Source: CALBMX01 sp047629095
Lineage (GTDB): Bacteria; Planctomycetota; UBA1135; GCA-002686595
Length of the DNA: 13,167 nucleotides
Assembly: GCA_047629095.1 (NCBI GenBank)
Contig: JBLHWM010000067.1
Location: 1-13,167 of the forward strand
Direction: 5' to 3'
Of this stretch, positions 5,390 through 12,071 are shown piece by piece (position 1 is the first letter of the stretch; each line of letters starts with the position of its first letter). The notes beneath the pieces were generated by a model. That model made no database searches. It saw only the letters and a list, made by a program, of their open reading frames with translations, and was not told the DNA's origin. Both the position numbers and the translations under genes were made by a program.

Positions 5390-8300
5390 CTAGGAGGCTT
5401 TCTTCGTGGACTTTGACGCGGCGGCCTTGGTCTCTTTTTCTAGCTTCTTGAGTTCTAGCTCTAGGTTTTCGATTTCGAGTTTGCGTTGCAGGCTCTCTAG
5501 TTCGACGCGGCGGATTTCGAGTTCGACTTCGAGCTTGCGCATCTCAAGGTGGCGTTGCTCTAGTTGGAGCTTGATGGCAGTTGCCTTGTCCTTGGCTTCT
5601 ACGCTGCGCGTTTTGGCCTCGCTTACGGTTCGGTCCGTTGCGATGCCTACAGCGTCAATCGCTTCGCGGATGTCACGGGCAGCATTCGGCTCAAGGCCCC
5701 CTCGTACCACGCGAACCTCGTGGGACTCGGTCATCTCTGGTAGTTCGTGGATCGTGTGCGGCTTGCGCGTCCCCGATAGTTCGTGAATCTTGTGGGGCTT
5801 GTTCAGCCCAGTTAGATCGTCAATCCCAAAGGGGGCGCTGATCTCGTGGACGGCTTTGGTTTCGTGGTGAATCGTGTGTGTCTCCTCGCCTAGGTGAACC
5901 GGGGCGGTGACGACTTTCGTGCCGCCCGTCGCCGACCCTTCCAAGCGGATCGAGGCCCGCTGAGTCTCCTTCGTATCCGGCTCCAGCCAACGGATGATGT
6001 AACCCTCTTCTTCAAGCTCAGCTAGTTCGCCAAGGTCGTGATACGCACGAAGGTTTTCGTCCGAACTGAGCAGCAAGGCCGCGCGCTCCGCGCCAGCGGC
6101 GCCCTCAATCACGAGTCGGTAGTGCTCCGCGAGCTCGCCATCCTTGGTGACCTCCTGCTCGAACAAGCGCACGTACTCGTCAGCGCTAGCGGCGACCTCT
6201 AGGGCCTCCGTGTAGGCGAGCATGGCCTCTTCGACCAGCTCGCTCTCGAGCATGGCGTAATCGAGGCTCTCTCGGACCTGCAGTTCGGCATCACGCTGTA
6301 AGCGAACGACATACTCCCGCTCTGCAATCTCGAGATTCTGCTTTGCGTCCCTTTGCGAAAGGGCGACTCCGGCCGCGGCCTGCCCCTCGGCTTTGGCCCG
6401 TTGAAGGACGAATTTGAGATGCTTCTCGTCTTCGAGCCCCGCGGTTAGGGCCGCCCTGAGTTCTTGAGTGTCCTGCTCCTGGTGTGCGCTGGCAACGGCT
6501 AGGGCAGACTCGCTTGCTAGGGCCGCTAACTCGACAGCCTTCGTCAGGGCCTGCTGGGTGTTGAGGGCCTCTAGGGCATCATCCCAACGGGGGTGGCTGT
6601 GCAGACTTTCGAGGTCGGCGTCGACCTTCGCTTGGGGATAGCTCATGCCCTTTTCGGCTGCTTCGAACAGAGCGGTCATGGCTGCTTCGGTTTGACCGAG
6701 ACGCGCCAGTGCACAGCCTCGGTTGTACAGGGCCGTCGGGACGTTGTGCCCGAGCTTGGCCTGGCGCTCAAAGGCCGCAAGGGACGACTTGTAGTCGCCG
6801 CTATTGTGGATTGCCATGGCGTACTCGGATGCGAGCTGGCCATCCTCGGAAGCAATGCGCGTGAGGGAGTAGAGCTTGGAGAGCTGTTGATCCGCATCGC
6901 CTTCGCCCTCGCTCGCAAGGCTAGCGCGCAGCTGGTTCGAGATATCCACAAGGCCCACGGCCGCATCGAATGCACGCGCTCCGCGGAGGTTGTCGATGTC
7001 CGTATCGGTAGCAAGCAGGTTCCCATCCGCGAAGCCGTTGCGGATCGACTTGGCGAGGTACTGCAGCCCCGAGTCCGTCTTCCCCTCAAGGGCATCGCAG
7101 CAGGCCAAGTTGTAGGCGGCAATCTGCACGTTGCTTCCATTTTCCATGGCGTGCTCCAGGTGGCCGCGGGCCTCGTCGAGCATGCGCATTCCAATTTGAA
7201 TGTAGGCGAGCCTGGCGTGGGCGCCGTTGTGATCTGGATCGAGGGCGAGCGCGGATTCAAAGACGTCCATCGCTTCGGGCAACATGCCCTCCCCGAAGAG
7301 TCGCTCGGCCTCGTCGGCCAACTCCTGGGCGTCCGCAGCGCTGTCGACGCAGATGTGGGCTGTGTCCGACTCGCAGCCCTCGCACTGCTCTACGACTTCC
7401 CCGGAAACCACGGCGTTTGGCTCTTGGGATTCACCGGGCAGGATCATGACGGTCGTTGCGATCGCCAGGGCGGCGGCGGTCTTAGATACACCGCGGGTCA
7501 CTTTTTCATTGAGGATCATCTTGAGTCTCCGTTCGAAGTCTTTGAAGTCAGAGTTGGTTGCACACAAGCCTTGCAAGGCGACGGGTGCGGTGAGGGTGTC
7601 GTCGTGTGCGCCGATGAGCGCCTCCGCGAAGACGAGTCGTTGTTTCGGGTAGGCCCAGAGTGCCCAGGCGTCGCAGGACTGCTCGGCATAGGTGTGGACC
7701 TGGCGGCGGATCAGCCAGAAGAGCGGGTGCCACCAACAGGTGGCCAGGGCCAACACCTCGAGGCGTGAAACCCAGGTGTCCCGGCGCGCGATGTGGGCGA
7801 GCTCGTGGGCGATCAGGCTGGGCGCGAGGGCGCGCTCGGCCATGACTCCGTTCTTGGTGGGCCAGAGCAGACGCGGGCGGCCGAAGCACCAGACGGAGGG
7901 CGAGCCGACGCCCTCGAGCATGCGCACCTCGGGTGCGGTCACGCCTAGCTTATGGGCCACGGCTTCGACCTCGTTCACCAGCTCCATAGGCGCGGGCTTG
8001 GCGGCGCGCACTCCCCTGTGGAAGCGCGTGATGCGGCGCTGCATCCAGGCCAAGATCCCAAAAGCGCCGAGTGCCCAAACGGCAAGGAACCAGGTCTTGC
8101 TCGAGACCGTGGCGTACCAGCCTGCGGGCTCCAGTTCCAAGGTAAGGGCCGCGAGTTCGTGATCGTCAACCCAGACTTCTGGCGCGTCACTGACTGCGGC
8201 GAAAGATACCGCGGCCGAGTCCTCGAACTCCCACGTCGCACCAAGAGTCTTGCCCCCCCAGGCAGGTGCGACATAAGTGGGAGCCGTGGACTCGACCGAC

Positions 8301-8500
8301 GGTGAAAGGAGGCTGCTGACGGAGCTGCGTAGGCCGGCGCCGCCGATGGGCAGGGGCGGCATGACAAGCACAGCGAAGACCAGCAACCAGAGCATGTGGC
8401 AGAGGGCCGGGCGCGCTCGGTTGAAGCGGCAGACCACGGCGACGACGACGGCCAGACCGCCGGCCATGACGGTGTTCTCAATCAGGATGGACCAGAACAT
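5390..8500 (-). CDS. BlaR1-type M56 metallopeptidase receptor with TPR and coiled-coil C-terminus
   Basis: A 1036-residue membrane protein read from the ATG at 8500-8498. An ATG further upstream (8578) would overlap the repressor gene. This start has a strong GGGGGAGAG site eight bases ahead and begins with a membrane span (MFWSILIEN). Hydrophobic spans lie at about 5-24, 33-51, 135-152 and 341-355. The M56 zinc peptidase domain has HELAH (H232, E233, H236) and the downstream ExxCD glutamate E273, followed by a FERRLKMIL stretch (322-330) typical of the family, so the active site is intact. In BlaR1/MecR1 the peptidase triggers repressor cleavage; here the penicillin-binding sensor is absent. 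After the last span come a Cys cluster (C373, C376, C384), two TPR blocks (about 390-520 and 560-650), a long helical region, a histidine motif region (about 871-925) and a charged coiled coil (about 962-1036). The gene starts one base after the repressor stop, so translation is coupled. The ligand is unknown. Confidence 0.88.
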   Translation of the reverse strand: MFWSILIENTVMAGGLAVVVAVVCRFNRARPALCHMLWLLVFAVLVMPPLPIGGAGLRSSVSSLLSPSVESTAPTYVAPAWGGKTLGATWEFEDSAAVSFAAVSDAPEVWVDDHELAALTLELEPAGWYATVSSKTWFLAVWALGAFGILAWMQRRITRFHRGVRAAKPAPMELVNEVEAVAHKLGVTAPEVRMLEGVGSPSVWCFGRPRLLWPTKNGVMAERALAPSLIAHELAHIARRDTWVSRLEVLALATCWWHPLFWLIRRQVHTYAEQSCDAWALWAYPKQRLVFAEALIGAHDDTLTAPVALQGLCATNSDFKDFERRLKMILNEKVTRGVSKTAAALAIATTVMILPGESQEPNAVVSGEVVEQCEGCESDTAHICVDSAADAQELADEAERLFGEGMLPEAMDVFESALALDPDHNGAHARLAYIQIGMRMLDEARGHLEHAMENGSNVQIAAYNLACCDALEGKTDSGLQYLAKSIRNGFADGNLLATDTDIDNLRGARAFDAAVGLVDISNQLRASLASEGEGDADQQLSKLYSLTRIASEDGQLASEYAMAIHNSGDYKSSLAAFERQAKLGHNVPTALYNRGCALARLGQTEAAMTALFEAAEKGMSYPQAKVDADLESLHSHPRWDDALEALNTQQALTKAVELAALASESALAVASAHQEQDTQELRAALTAGLEDEKHLKFVLQRAKAEGQAAAGVALSQRDAKQNLEIAEREYVVRLQRDAELQVRESLDYAMLESELVEEAMLAYTEALEVAASADEYVRLFEQEVTKDGELAEHYRLVIEGAAGAERAALLLSSDENLRAYHDLGELAELEEEGYIIRWLEPDTKETQRASIRLEGSATGGTKVVTAPVHLGEETHTIHHETKAVHEISAPFGIDDLTGLNKPHKIHELSGTRKPHTIHELPEMTESHEVRVVRGGLEPNAARDIREAIDAVGIATDRTVSEAKTRSVEAKDKATAIKLQLEQRHLEMRKLEVELEIRRVELESLQRKLEIENLELELKKLEKETKAAASKSTKKAS

Positions 8501-8501
8501 G

Positions 8502-8915
8502 CTAGCTCTCCCCCCCGTCTTGATCGGATGGATTGGGCGCCAGCTCGGCGACCATATCGCGCAAGCGACCGATCTCATCCTGGGTGAACTTTTGATTGTG
8601 GAAGAGGTTCAACAGGAGCGGCACGCTGGAGCCGTCGCAGACTCGGTCGGCCAAGGCGTCGAGGCTCTGACCCAAGAGATCATCCCGTGACACCGCGGGG
8701 CGGAAGACGAAGGCGCGCCCCAACTTGTCCGAGGCCACATAGCCCTTGTCCTGGAGGCGGCCGAGCAGCGTCTGGGCCGTGGTGTAGGCCCACTCCCGTT
8801 CAGCGTTGTTGAGGGTATCGAGAACGTCGCGGACGGTGCCCGAGCCTAGGTCCCAAAGGACCTTGAGGATCTCGAGTTCGGTGTCGCTGACGTTGCGTGG
8901 TGGGTTCTTGGACAT
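8502..8915 (-). CDS. BlaI/MecI/CopY-family winged-helix repressor
   Basis: A 137-residue DNA-binding protein. The winged helix-turn-helix occupies residues 8-75 (VSDTELEILKVLWDLG, then REWAYTTAQTLLGRLQDKGYV and the wing RAFVFRPAVS). The C-terminal dimerisation helices occupy 78-124. The stretch LLLN103-L104FHNQKFTQDEI aligns with the region of BlaI/MecI where the peptidase partner cuts, so N103-L104 is the predicted cleavage point. It lies directly ahead of an M56 peptidase gene, separated by a single base, which is the standard repressor/antirepressor pair. A 32-bp dyad at 8964-8995, 48 bp upstream of the start, is the likely autoregulatory operator. No strong Shine-Dalgarno precedes the ATG at 8915. 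The last codons contain a G7 run (8516-8510) that also serves as ribosome site for the next gene. Confidence 0.92.
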   Translation of the reverse strand: MSKNPPRNVSDTELEILKVLWDLGSGTVRDVLDTLNNAEREWAYTTAQTLLGRLQDKGYVASDKLGRAFVFRPAVSRDDLLGQSLDALADRVCDGSSVPLLLNLFHNQKFTQDEIGRLRDMVAELAPNPSDQDGGES

Positions 8916-8963
8916 GGATCGGTCTGGGAAAGATGCCTGGGGGAAGCGGGAGACCGGCCGATC

Positions 8964-8995
8964 TCCTACGCTATGTAGTACTACGCGCCGTAGGA
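8964..8995 (-). promoter_or_regulatory. Operator-like dyad for the BlaI/MecI-type repressor
   Basis: The site is symmetric about 8979/8980. Outer arms are TCCTACG (8964-8970) and CGTAGGA (8989-8995), and the inner perfect palindrome is GTAGTACTAC (8975-8984). They are separated on each side by four unmatched bases. BlaI/MecI/CopY proteins bind TACA/TGTA-type dyads as dimers; the GTAG/CTAC half-sites here are of that kind, and the four half-sites could hold two dimers. The position just upstream of the repressor gene fits autoregulation of the operon. No convincing -35/-10 pair could be fixed around it. Confidence 0.65.
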
Positions 8996-9129
8996 CTTAG
9001 ATACATGATCTTCCCCTCGAAATCCGCCGCCCTGGCGTTCGGTCCACTACAAACCCATTCCTAGCAAGGCTTTACGTCGAAGACAATCTAGGTGAGTCGG
9101 ACGTACAAAGCCCGCCCGTGGGAGTCCTT

Positions 9130-9552
9130 CTACTCGGGCTGATCCCAGAATGCACCGGGAATGTAGTCCGAGAAGTACCACGAATGCCCCTCCAGATCCC
9201 GGACTGCGTAGCCGCGCGCGCCAAACTCCTCGGTCGCAATCTCGCCCACCAGCTCGGCGCCACTCTTTATAGATTGGGCGTAGTGTTCGTCCGGATCCTC
9301 GACCCAGACGCTCAGGGTCTGGGTCACGCCGCCCGGACCCTTCGGACTGCGACGCCCCACCTCCGGCTTGGGCCCGCTCACCATCACCACTGCGCCCCCC
9401 AGGCTGAGCTCCGAGTGCATCACGCCCACCTCTTCGGACGGGACCACCAGCCGCTTGGTGAAGCCAAAGGCCTCGCACAACCACGCGATCGCAGCAACGG
9501 GATCTTCGTAGGTCAGGCAGGGGTAGACGGATCCTTGCTTTGGTTGGGTCAT
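9130..9552 (-). CDS. VOC (glyoxalase/bleomycin-resistance fold) family protein, PhnB-like
   Basis: A 140-residue single VOC protein with two beta-alpha-beta-beta-beta halves: SVYPCLTYEDPVAAIAWLCE (residues 8-27) with MHSELSLGGAVVMV, then TQTLSVWVEDPDEHY and the closing ARGYAVRDLEGHSWYFSDYI. The order and the 'YAVRDLEGHSWYFSDY' ending resemble PhnB-like and bleomycin-resistance-like members. Such proteins bind a metal and act as lyases, dioxygenases or drug-binding proteins; the substrate cannot be told. It is the last gene of a probable three-gene operon, 27 bp after the previous VOC gene. The start at 9552 has only a weak AAGGCC ahead of it. Confidence 0.85.
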   Translation of the reverse strand: MTQPKQGSVYPCLTYEDPVAAIAWLCEAFGFTKRLVVPSEEVGVMHSELSLGGAVVMVSGPKPEVGRRSPKGPGGVTQTLSVWVEDPDEHYAQSIKSGAELVGEIATEEFGARGYAVRDLEGHSWYFSDYIPGAFWDQPE

Positions 9553-9579
9553 GGCCTTGGGCCTTCGATCACGTTCGAG

Positions 9580-9969
9580 TCAGGGACAGTTCTTATCGAC
9601 AACCCACCAGGGGTTGCCCTCCGGGTCCGTGAAGCCGCCGAACCAGAAGTCATCGCCTTTGTCGTACGAGGCGGGCATGCTGGCCGCGCCCGCGGACTCT
9701 TCTACGTGCTTCAAGAACGCGCGCACGTCATCCGTTTCGAGCTGCAACAACACCGTGGCATTGGCGCGGTTGCCGGGCTCCACGCCCATCTCCTTCGCGG
9801 AGCCGATGCCGATGCGGATGCCCGTCTCGGTGGCCAGATTTGCGAAGTGAAAGCCGTCTTCAAAGATGCTCGTCAACTGGAAACCGAGGGCGTCCCGGTA
9901 CCAGGCCACAAGCTTGTCGAAGTCTTCCGCGAGCAGGACGGACTCGCGGGGTCTGATGATTGGCGCCAT
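9580..9969 (-). CDS. VOC (glyoxalase/dioxygenase fold) family protein
   Basis: A 129-residue VOC protein. Residues 9-33 (ESVLLAEDFDKLVAWYRDAL) form the typical opening strand and helix. ATVLLQLETDDVRAFLKHV (about 71-89) opens the second module, and FTDPEGNPWWVVDK near the C-terminus is the usual last strand pair. It is divergent from the neighbouring VOC protein, so the two are not a recent duplication. It begins three bases after the stop of the ABM gene, which implies cotranscription and coupled translation. The substrate is unknown; aromatic-ring, glyoxal and antibiotic chemistries are all possible in this fold. Confidence 0.85.
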   Translation of the reverse strand: MAPIIRPRESVLLAEDFDKLVAWYRDALGFQLTSIFEDGFHFANLATETGIRIGIGSAKEMGVEPGNRANATVLLQLETDDVRAFLKHVEESAGAASMPASYDKGDDFWFGGFTDPEGNPWWVVDKNCP

Positions 9970-9972
9970 GTC

Positions 9973-10293
9973 TTAGTGCTCCAAGAGGTCGGCAAGAGGA
10001 TCGAGGTACAGGGACGGCAGGCTCTCCTCGATCGCTGCGCCCATGGCTTTGCTTGCGACTGGATCCACCGAGGGCTGATCGCCCATGGCCTGCCACGTCT
10101 CGCGATCGGGCCACTGGGCATAGGCCACATACGTCCCGTCATCGGCGCGGTGGATCTTCGAGCCGAGGCCACCGCGCTCGGCCTTGATCCCGCGGGTCAC
10201 GGTCTCCCACGCGGCCAGGAAAGAGTCGGTTTGATCTGCGTAGATTCGCCAGCGATAGATCGCCACGAACCCAACCTTGGGGGGATTTGCCAT
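9973..10293 (-). CDS. ABM-superfamily (antibiotic biosynthesis monooxygenase-like) protein
   Basis: A 106-residue ferredoxin-like alpha/beta protein. The first strand is FVAIYRWRIYADQTDSFLAA (9-28), followed by WETVTRGIKAERGGLGSKIH and then GTYVAYAQWPDRETWQAMG (about 53-71), the characteristic 'YAqWPsretw' stretch of this family. ABM proteins act as dimers, oxidising aromatic compounds without cofactor or degrading heme; others have no known activity. No heme-ligand signature is obvious. It is the first gene of the probable ABM-VOC-VOC operon. The start at 10293 is chosen for its family-like N-terminus; no clear Shine-Dalgarno is present. Confidence 0.82.
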   Translation of the reverse strand: MANPPKVGFVAIYRWRIYADQTDSFLAAWETVTRGIKAERGGLGSKIHRADDGTYVAYAQWPDRETWQAMGDQPSVDPVASKAMGAAIEESLPSLYLDPLADLLEH

Positions 10294-10621
10294 GGAGCTA
10301 GTCTACGGCTTCGGGGTTTCCGGACGAGATCAAAAAACGAGCCGCGCTAGGTGGATCTCCGGGACGACTTAAGCCTCTAAGACGGCAGTACTCCACTCGG
10401 CCAAGCGACCATAGACTGCGCCGGAGACCTCCTCTAAAGGTCCGACAACCTCATGGTGACGTCGGACTGCATGGGCTTGGGGATGCTGTGCATCAGGACT
10501 GCATGAGGATATGCACGCGTACTCTGACCAATGAACGCGACGGGTCAATGGCCAATCAAATCGCGCCTCTGTCCGAGTATGATGAGCTCTTCCGAGTCCA
10601 GATTCACCCCGCCGCGCCACC
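10294..10621. other. Divergent intergenic region before the methyltransferase gene
   Basis: This 328-bp region lies between the divergent ABM operon and methyltransferase gene and should hold both promoters. Open frames here (10369-10623 minus, 10488 onward plus) have Arg/Ser/Pro-rich translations without family resemblance. The visible structure is a cluster of GCAT/ATGC motifs at 10464-10516 (reported below) and a tRNA-like fragment on the minus strand that I rejected. Confidence 0.5.
10464..10516 (+). repeat. Cluster of GCAT/ATGC motifs with a 10-bp direct repeat
   Basis: GGACTGCATG occurs at 10464-10473 and again at 10496-10505 (32-bp period). Between and after them are GATGC-TGT-GCATC and an inverted pair GTGCAT (10489-10494) / ATGCAC (10511-10516). 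The cluster could be an operator for the methyltransferase or the divergent operon; it has no assigned binding protein. Confidence 0.35.
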
Positions 10622-11467
10622 ATGTCTCAAAGTCCTTCCGCGAACAAGAACCCCCAGGCCGAGCAGATGGCGGACGAATCCATGGTGCGTTGTTTGGCCG
10701 CTCAAGCCCAGGCGGTCTGGCCCCAAGAGAGGCTGCTCATCGATCGCTACGGGCTTGCCGCGGATATAAAGGTGCTCGACATCGCCTGTGGCACGGGCGA
10801 GTTCAGCGAGCGCTTTGCGCGGCACAAGACGGGTGCCCACGTGAGTGGAGTCGACCTGGAAGCTGCCCATGTCGGGACTGCGATCGAGCGCTGCAAGGAC
10901 ATCAGCTCCCGCACGGAGTTCGGGGTCGGTGATGCGTTCGCGCTCGACTTTGCCGATCGTGAATTCGACTTCGTCGCCGCGCGCCACTTCCTACAGGCGA
11001 TCCCACAGCCAGAGCTCGCGATGCGCGAGGCGATCCGGGTGACCAAGCCGGGTGGCAGGATCCATGTGGTGGCGGAGGACTACTCGATGATGCACTTCCA
11101 CCCCACCGGCGACCTGGACTGCGATGATTTTTGGCGCCACGGTCCGATCACCTTCGCCGCAAAGACCGGCACGGACCTGCGCGGTGGTCGCAAAATGTTC
11201 ACGATGATGCGCGAACTCGGCTTGGAAGACGTGACGGTCGAGCACATCGTCGTCGACACGACGCGCGTGCCCCGGGCAACCTTCGCGGCGATCTGGACCG
11301 CTTGGCGGGACGGATACAGCGACGCGATTGCGACCAAGACGAAGTTTACCGCGGACGAGGCCCGCGCGTACTTCGACGCGATGATCGCGGCCATCGAAGA
11401 CCCCAATGGCTACGGGCTGTGGAACTTGCCGGTAGTGACAGGGCTCGTCCCGGTAGCGACTAGATAG
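10622..11467 (+). CDS. Class I SAM-dependent methyltransferase
   Basis: A 281-residue Rossmann-fold methyltransferase. SAM-binding motif I is VLDIACGTGEF (51-61), the acidic end of strand 2 is D78/E80 in GVDLE, and the later motifs include FDFVAARHFLQAI and the post-motif VTKPGGRIHVV. The C-terminal part (about 160-281) is helical and probably forms the substrate lid. It resembles the Methyltransf_11/25 group used on small molecules, menaquinone-like quinones and natural products; the substrate cannot be deduced. The ATG at 10622 has no Shine-Dalgarno, and M16 or M21 could also be starts, since conservation probably begins near there (MADESMVRCLAAQA). It stands alone on the plus strand between minus-strand genes, and its last 8 bp overlap the end of the convergent zinc-ribbon gene. 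Confidence 0.88.
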   Translation: MSQSPSANKNPQAEQMADESMVRCLAAQAQAVWPQERLLIDRYGLAADIKVLDIACGTGEFSERFARHKTGAHVSGVDLEAAHVGTAIERCKDISSRTEFGVGDAFALDFADREFDFVAARHFLQAIPQPELAMREAIRVTKPGGRIHVVAEDYSMMHFHPTGDLDCDDFWRHGPITFAAKTGTDLRGGRKMFTMMRELGLEDVTVEHIVVDTTRVPRATFAAIWTAWRDGYSDAIATKTKFTADEARAYFDAMIAAIEDPNGYGLWNLPVVTGLVPVATR

Positions 11468-11472
11468 TCGCT
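11455..11472. repeat. Palindrome holding both convergent stop codons
   Basis: AGCGACTA (11455-11462) and TAGTCGCT (11465-11472) are perfect complements separated by GA. The stop codon of the methyltransferase (TAG, 11465-11467) and that of the opposing zinc-ribbon gene (11462-11460) both lie inside. No T tracts flank it, so bidirectional termination is only a possibility. Confidence 0.55.
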
Positions 11473-11915
11473 CCGCACTCTTGGCAAAACTTAGAGTCCT
11501 CTTCGTTCAGCTTTCTGCAGGCGCCACAGCGAATCATGACTACCTGCTCGGGCTTCGCGGACCTCGAAGATCCGAGATCGATGTCCGCCTCGTCGAGGGC
11601 ATCCTTAATCATGCCGCCGGACATGCGGCTGTAGGGTTCCAGTTCGCCGCGGGCGCGCTTGGTGTCGAGCACTAGGCCTGAACCGGCGAAGCCGCGGGCA
11701 CCGATGCTCCTCACGAAGCCGCCAATCATCATGAGGGCCATGCCTCCGATCGCCCTGGCCCCCGACGACTTCGCCTTACTGGTGAAGTCGGTGAAGTCAC
11801 CGAAGTCCATGATGTGCGTGATGAAGACGGAAAGAAACAAGAGCAGGCCAACACCCATGAGGGCGCTGCCAAAGTAGAAGGCGATCTTGCGCTGGTCGGA
11901 AAAATCTTGGGACAT
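11460..11915 (-). CDS. Two-TM membrane protein with C-terminal zinc ribbon
   Basis: A 151-residue protein with hydrophobic spans at about 10-36 (AFYFGSALMGVGLLLFLSVF) and 55-75 (AIGGMALMMIGGFV), a polar linker, and a C-terminal zinc ribbon: C130-x2-C133-x10-C144-x2-C147, in CGACRKLNEEDSKFCQECG. This ribbon type is common in small bacterial membrane proteins and is thought to be structural or to bind partner proteins. I recognise no named family. With two spans the ribbon is probably on the cytoplasmic side together with the N-terminus. The start at 11915 has no clear Shine-Dalgarno. The upstream SDR gene is on the same strand but 156 bp away, so cotranscription is possible but unproven. Confidence 0.8.
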   Translation of the reverse strand: MSQDFSDQRKIAFYFGSALMGVGLLLFLSVFITHIMDFGDFTDFTSKAKSSGARAIGGMALMMIGGFVRSIGARGFAGSGLVLDTKRARGELEPYSRMSGGMIKDALDEADIDLGSSRSAKPEQVVMIRCGACRKLNEEDSKFCQECGATI

Positions 11916-12071
11916 TCGGTCGTGCTTGGCGAGGGTTCGGATTTGCCGCGAGTCCCGAATCCATCGAGGACGGGTGGGCGGATGGTACCTGCAATCGTAA
12001 GTTGGAGGCTACGCCTACCTGCCACTTTCCCTCTTCAGATTAGACGCGGAAGCACCAAAGCCCGGGCAGCC

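Noticed and set aside
6593..7768. 391-codon open frame on the plus strand
   Set aside because: It is antisense to the M56 receptor gene, whose domains are clearly recognisable; long antisense frames are expected at this GC content.
5390..8500. Naming this gene blaR1 with a beta-lactam resistance role
   Set aside because: No penicillin-binding sensor domain and no beta-lactamase or alternative PBP gene is nearby; only the peptidase half is shared.
8501..8578. Upstream ATG at 8578 as start of the M56 receptor
   Set aside because: It would overlap the repressor gene by 77 bp and add 26 residues unlike the family; the ATG at 8500 begins with the first membrane span and has a strong ribosome site.
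9068..9112. Hairpin GGCTTTACGTC / GACGTACAAAGCC after the VOC gene as terminator
   Set aside because: The stem needs a two-base bulge and a 21-base loop, and no T tract follows on the minus strand; too weak to list.
9118..10350. 410-codon open frame on the plus strand
   Set aside because: It is antisense to the ABM-VOC-VOC genes, whose translations match known folds; its own translation matches nothing I recognise.
10340..10415. tRNA-like 5' half on the minus strand (GGTCGCTTGGCCGAGTGG... resembling a Ser/Leu tRNA D-arm region)
   Set aside because: No T-arm with GTTCGA, the acceptor stem does not close and the anticodon stem is poor. At most a degenerate fragment.
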